NCBI GenBank assembly: GCA_025210345.1
Contig: JAOARX010000024.1
Location: forward strand, 62,001-126,000
Source: Pelagimonas sp.
Lineage (GTDB): Bacteria > Pseudomonadota > Alphaproteobacteria > Rhodobacterales > Rhodobacteraceae
Reading direction: 5' to 3'
Length of the DNA stretch: 64,000 nucleotides
The notes below the pieces were generated by a model. It searched no databases, was not told the DNA's origin, and saw only the letters and a list, made by a program, of their open reading frames with translations. Below are positions 61,864 to 64,000 of this stretch, in pieces (position 1 is the stretch's first letter; each line of letters begins with the position of its first letter). A program made the translations under genes and the position numbers.

Positions 61864-63528
61864 TCAGTTGCGCCCCAACAGCCCATCCGCCAACAGGCGC
61901 ACCACGGTCTGCTCATCCAGGAAACCCGATTCGCGCAATCCCCGTTCGGCCTGAAAAGCCCGAATGGCATCACGGGTCTGGACGGTGAACTTTCCGTCTG
62001 TCGGTCCCGGGTTCAATCCCAACGCCCTAAGACGGGCCTCGGCCAGGCTGCGCGCCACCGGGTTCAAGCGCAGGCTCGCCTCTTGGGCTTTGGCCTGTTG
62101 TACATCGCGGTCGTGCTGCACCGCCCGGTCCATCTCTTTCAGGCGCATCGAAGCCTCATCGGCAAAGGCGCCTTGCGGCCAGGTCTCAAGATAGCTGCGA
62201 TAGCCTGCAGAGGTGTCCCGCTCCGCAGCGCGACGCCATGCACGGCGGTCCTGCGCCGCAGCGCGTTTTGCGCGCCGGGCATCAATCTGCGCGACCAGGG
62301 CGCGTGCCTCGTCGGCGTGCTGCCCGTCTGGGAATTCCTCCAGATAGTGCCGCAGACTGCTTTCTTGCCCGTCCGCCATGGCCTGTTGCCATGTTGCGCG
62401 CTCCAGCTGCGCCCGGGCGGCGCGGCGCAGCCGATCCTCTTCCTCAAGCTCGGCCGCGCGCGTGGCGGCGATCTGATCCAACCGCGCGATCTGATCCGCA
62501 TCCAGATAGCCCGTCGCCACAAGCCCGGTCTTTTTCTGAAACAAGCCAATCGCCCGGCGGGTGCCTTTGCCGAAAATGCCGTCAATGCCCCGCGTGTCAA
62601 AGCCAAGAATCGTCAGATCCCGCTGGATTTCACGCCGCGCCGCGCGGTCCAGTTGCAGGGCTTCCTCTGCGCGGCGCTCTTGATAAAGCGGGTCCGCCGC
62701 GATGGCCGTCAGACGCTGGCGCGCCGCCGCCGCATGAAGCCCGTCCGGATAGCGATCCAGATAGGCCTGATAGCTGTCCTGGCTGTCCCCCGCCTGCGCC
62801 TTGTCCCAGGCCGCGTGATCTGGCTCGGGGTTGATGACGGGGGGCGCGTCGGGGGCTTCGATGTCTTCGGGGCGCAGAACCACATGGGTGGTCGGGGCAT
62901 AGCCCGACACGGTCAGCTCATGCGCATCCGCCGCCGCCACGAGGGGCGTTCCCATCGGCAGATCGCGCGCCACAAAGCGCGCCACGTCCAGGGCGGGCCC
63001 CTGCGCGACGCTCACCCCCTGTGGAATATCCAGCTGCCCAATTCCCGGTTTGAGATAGGTCCCACCGCGTGGGTCCGCGCTGGTTTCCCCCAGCACCAAC
63101 AGGGCGCGCCCCGGATGGCGCGCCAGCACGGTCAGGACAGTGTCCAGCGCCAGACCTTCGGTCAAAACCCGTGCTGCATCAATGTCTTGGCCTTCGTCCA
63201 CCGGCAACAAATAGGTGCCCTGCGCACTGTGCATGAACACGCCCGACAAGATCACAATCACCGGTGCATCACCGGGGGCAATCCCCCCCATAAAGCGCGC
63301 AAAGGCATCGCGCATGTCGACACCATCCGCGTCCCGCGCCAAGGTCATGGCCACCCCATGCGCCTTAAGTGTCTGCGCCGCATCCGCCACCCGCGTCGCC
63401 CCCAAAAGTGTCTGCAACCTGCCGAACTGCCCGTTGCCCACAACCAAGGCATCCCCCGCCGCCAAAGCGCCGGATGCCCATCCCCAGCCAATGATCCCGG
63501 CCGCGATCGTCGATTTCATGGTCCCCAT
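61864..63528 (-). CDS. secreted caspase-like pseudo-enzyme with two peptidoglycan-binding domains
   Basis: 554 residues. Signal peptide (about 4-24), caspase-like fold (about 26-205) in which the catalytic His and Cys are lost: LSGVF at 94-98 where YSGHG is expected, LGETS at 146-150 where LDACR is expected. Then come a spacer repeat, a PG_binding_1 domain (about 297-345, GIDGIFGKGTRRAIGLFQKK), two more spacer repeats and a second PG_binding_1 domain (about 493-545, GPTDGKFTVQTRDAIRAFQA). The repeats share W-x3-A...YL-x2-[YFW]P-x-G, at about 240, 378 and 424. AAGGA supports ATG 63528. Likely a periplasmic wall-bound scaffold. Confidence 0.8.
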   Translation of the reverse strand: MGTMKSTIAAGIIGWGWASGALAAGDALVVGNGQFGRLQTLLGATRVADAAQTLKAHGVAMTLARDADGVDMRDAFARFMGGIAPGDAPVIVILSGVFMHSAQGTYLLPVDEGQDIDAARVLTEGLALDTVLTVLARHPGRALLVLGETSADPRGGTYLKPGIGQLDIPQGVSVAQGPALDVARFVARDLPMGTPLVAAADAHELTVSGYAPTTHVVLRPEDIEAPDAPPVINPEPDHAAWDKAQAGDSQDSYQAYLDRYPDGLHAAAARQRLTAIAADPLYQERRAEEALQLDRAARREIQRDLTILGFDTRGIDGIFGKGTRRAIGLFQKKTGLVATGYLDADQIARLDQIAATRAAELEEEDRLRRAARAQLERATWQQAMADGQESSLRHYLEEFPDGQHADEARALVAQIDARRAKRAAAQDRRAWRRAAERDTSAGYRSYLETWPQGAFADEASMRLKEMDRAVQHDRDVQQAKAQEASLRLNPVARSLAEARLRALGLNPGPTDGKFTVQTRDAIRAFQAERGLRESGFLDEQTVVRLLADGLLGRN

Positions 63529-63725
63529 GCGCGTATCCTTTGCTGTTGCCTGTCAGCCTGCCCCTCAAGGGCACGGGCGCACAAGCCCCACAACCCGGTG
63601 GGCAGATCGCGCGCAGGGTTTCGCCGAAAACAACAAAGGGGTGGCAGTTCCCCGCCACCCCCGGATCCACACATTCCCAGAAGGCGGCAGGGACGCGCCT
63701 TCTCTCCTCGGGAACGGGATCTGTC

Positions 63726-64000
63726 TCAGTCGTAACTGCGCGCGTCCTCGATCACGAGCCCATCGCGCGGCAGGCCCCCGGGGGCGACCAGCTCGATCTT
63801 GCCTTTCAGCTTGAGAAGATCCGCCACCGATTTGGCATAGCTGTCCGCATCGGTGCCCTGGGTTTCAAGCTGCACCGTCATCACATCCATTTCGCCATCG
63901 CGCGAGGCAATCACTCGGGCGCGGTCGATTTCGGGGTGTTTGGCAACCAGATCCGCAACCTGTTCCGGGCGCACGAACATGCCTTTGATCTTGGTGGTCT
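63726..64000 (-). CDS. AMP-binding phenylacetate-CoA ligase-like protein (partial, C-terminal end)
   Basis: The frame enters from the right edge; about 91 codons are seen. TTKIKGMFVRPEQVADLVAK is the C-terminal domain signature of PaaK-type adenylate-forming ligases (AMP-binding_C_2), and the rest continues the alpha/beta lid domain. Such proteins in Rhodobacterales often sit beside branched-chain amino-acid ABC transporter genes. Substrate is unknown; the N-terminal part is outside the window. Confidence 0.8.
   Translation of the reverse strand, partial: TTKIKGMFVRPEQVADLVAKHPEIDRARVIASRDGEMDVMTVQLETQGTDADSYAKSVADLLKLKGKIELVAPGGLPRDGLVIEDARSYD

Noticed and set aside
63689-63712. Hairpin AGAAGGCG/CGCCTTCT as terminator of the PaaK-like gene
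   Set aside because: The stem is real but no T run follows on the minus strand, so I do not call it a terminator.
61750-63735. A 661-codon plus-strand frame opposite the caspase-like gene
   Set aside because: Arg/Pro/Gly-rich, no start site, antisense to a protein with signal peptide and two recognised domains.
1-64000. Prophage, CRISPR array, toxin-antitoxin or defence island
   Set aside because: I looked for integrases, transposases, Cas-like genes, regular short repeats and small toxin/antitoxin pairs on both strands and saw none; the window reads as conserved chromosomal sequence.

Overview
The window is about 60% GC and looks like chromosomal core DNA of a marine alphaproteobacterium of the Rhodobacterales (Roseobacter group). 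The basis is the set of families and local gene orders, all typical of that group: CnoX-LON-Trm112; lspA-DUF3035-M16-M16; pmbA-phosphatase-DUF4170-waaA-lpxK; plant-type GshA; divergent DUF1674/rsmB; and two dimethylglycine-dehydrogenase-like proteins around a GlxA-type regulator. There is no phage, integrase, transposase, plasmid backbone or CRISPR array, so this is not a classical accessory island. Both ends cut genes: ribA at the left and a phenylacetate-CoA-ligase-like gene at the right.

Layout. 1-9.1 kb: ribA, an orphan OmpR-type response regulator, a candidate small RNA, an IMPACT-family protein, an Na+/H+ antiporter, pnp facing rpsO, a membrane-anchored RTX-repeat protein, and DUF5665 and DUF1643 genes. 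9.2-18.4 kb: a PLP dehydratase, the CnoX-LON-Trm112 unit, exonuclease III, 1-Cys peroxiredoxin, aldehyde dehydrogenase, an RluA-type pseudouridine synthase, an SGNH hydrolase and RarD. 18.5-25.2 kb: methylated-amine catabolism (two FAD/GcvT-type dehydrogenases, a GlxA-type AraC regulator and an XRE-cupin regulator with a likely operator). 25.3-31.4 kb: free-Met-sulfoxide reductase, thiolase, a STAS/HATPase pair, a non-coding block with two hairpin repeats, and ggt facing gshA.

31.4-43 kb: rsmE-GNAT-membrane protein opposite ubiA, an OmpA-domain protein, a HAD hydrolase, a MaoC hydratase, MnmC split into two divergent genes, an EamA transporter and a lytic transglycosylase. 43-54.4 kb: dapA, paired M16 peptidases, lspA, purH, a heparinase-like protein, rsmB, a DUF1674 succinate dehydrogenase assembly factor and dapB. 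54.4-64 kb: rbfA, a phosphodiester-glycosidase-like protein, pmbA, a cysQ-like phosphatase, DUF4170, waaA, lpxK, N-formylglutamate amidohydrolase, tRNA-Val(GAC), rpmJ and a degenerate caspase-like protein.

Functional themes are translation and RNA maturation (pnp, rpsO, rbfA, rsmB, rsmE, rluA, mnmD, rpmJ, tRNA-Val), envelope and LPS (waaA, lpxK, lspA, lytic transglycosylase, OmpA, dapA/dapB), thiol and redox defence (CnoX, peroxiredoxin, MsrC, gshA, ggt), and one-carbon/methylamine use.

The least explained sequence is non-coding. Two roughly 90-bp repeats at 27991-28316 carry a 14-bp stem and a 20-nt loop; every stem difference between them keeps pairing and the C-rich loop is conserved. A short dispersed repeat, often in inverted pairs, sits at gene ends. 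Two small transcription units without ordinary genes are predicted at about 1765-1855 and 53340-53460. No obviously new multi-gene system was found; the hairpin repeat family is the best candidate for something undescribed.
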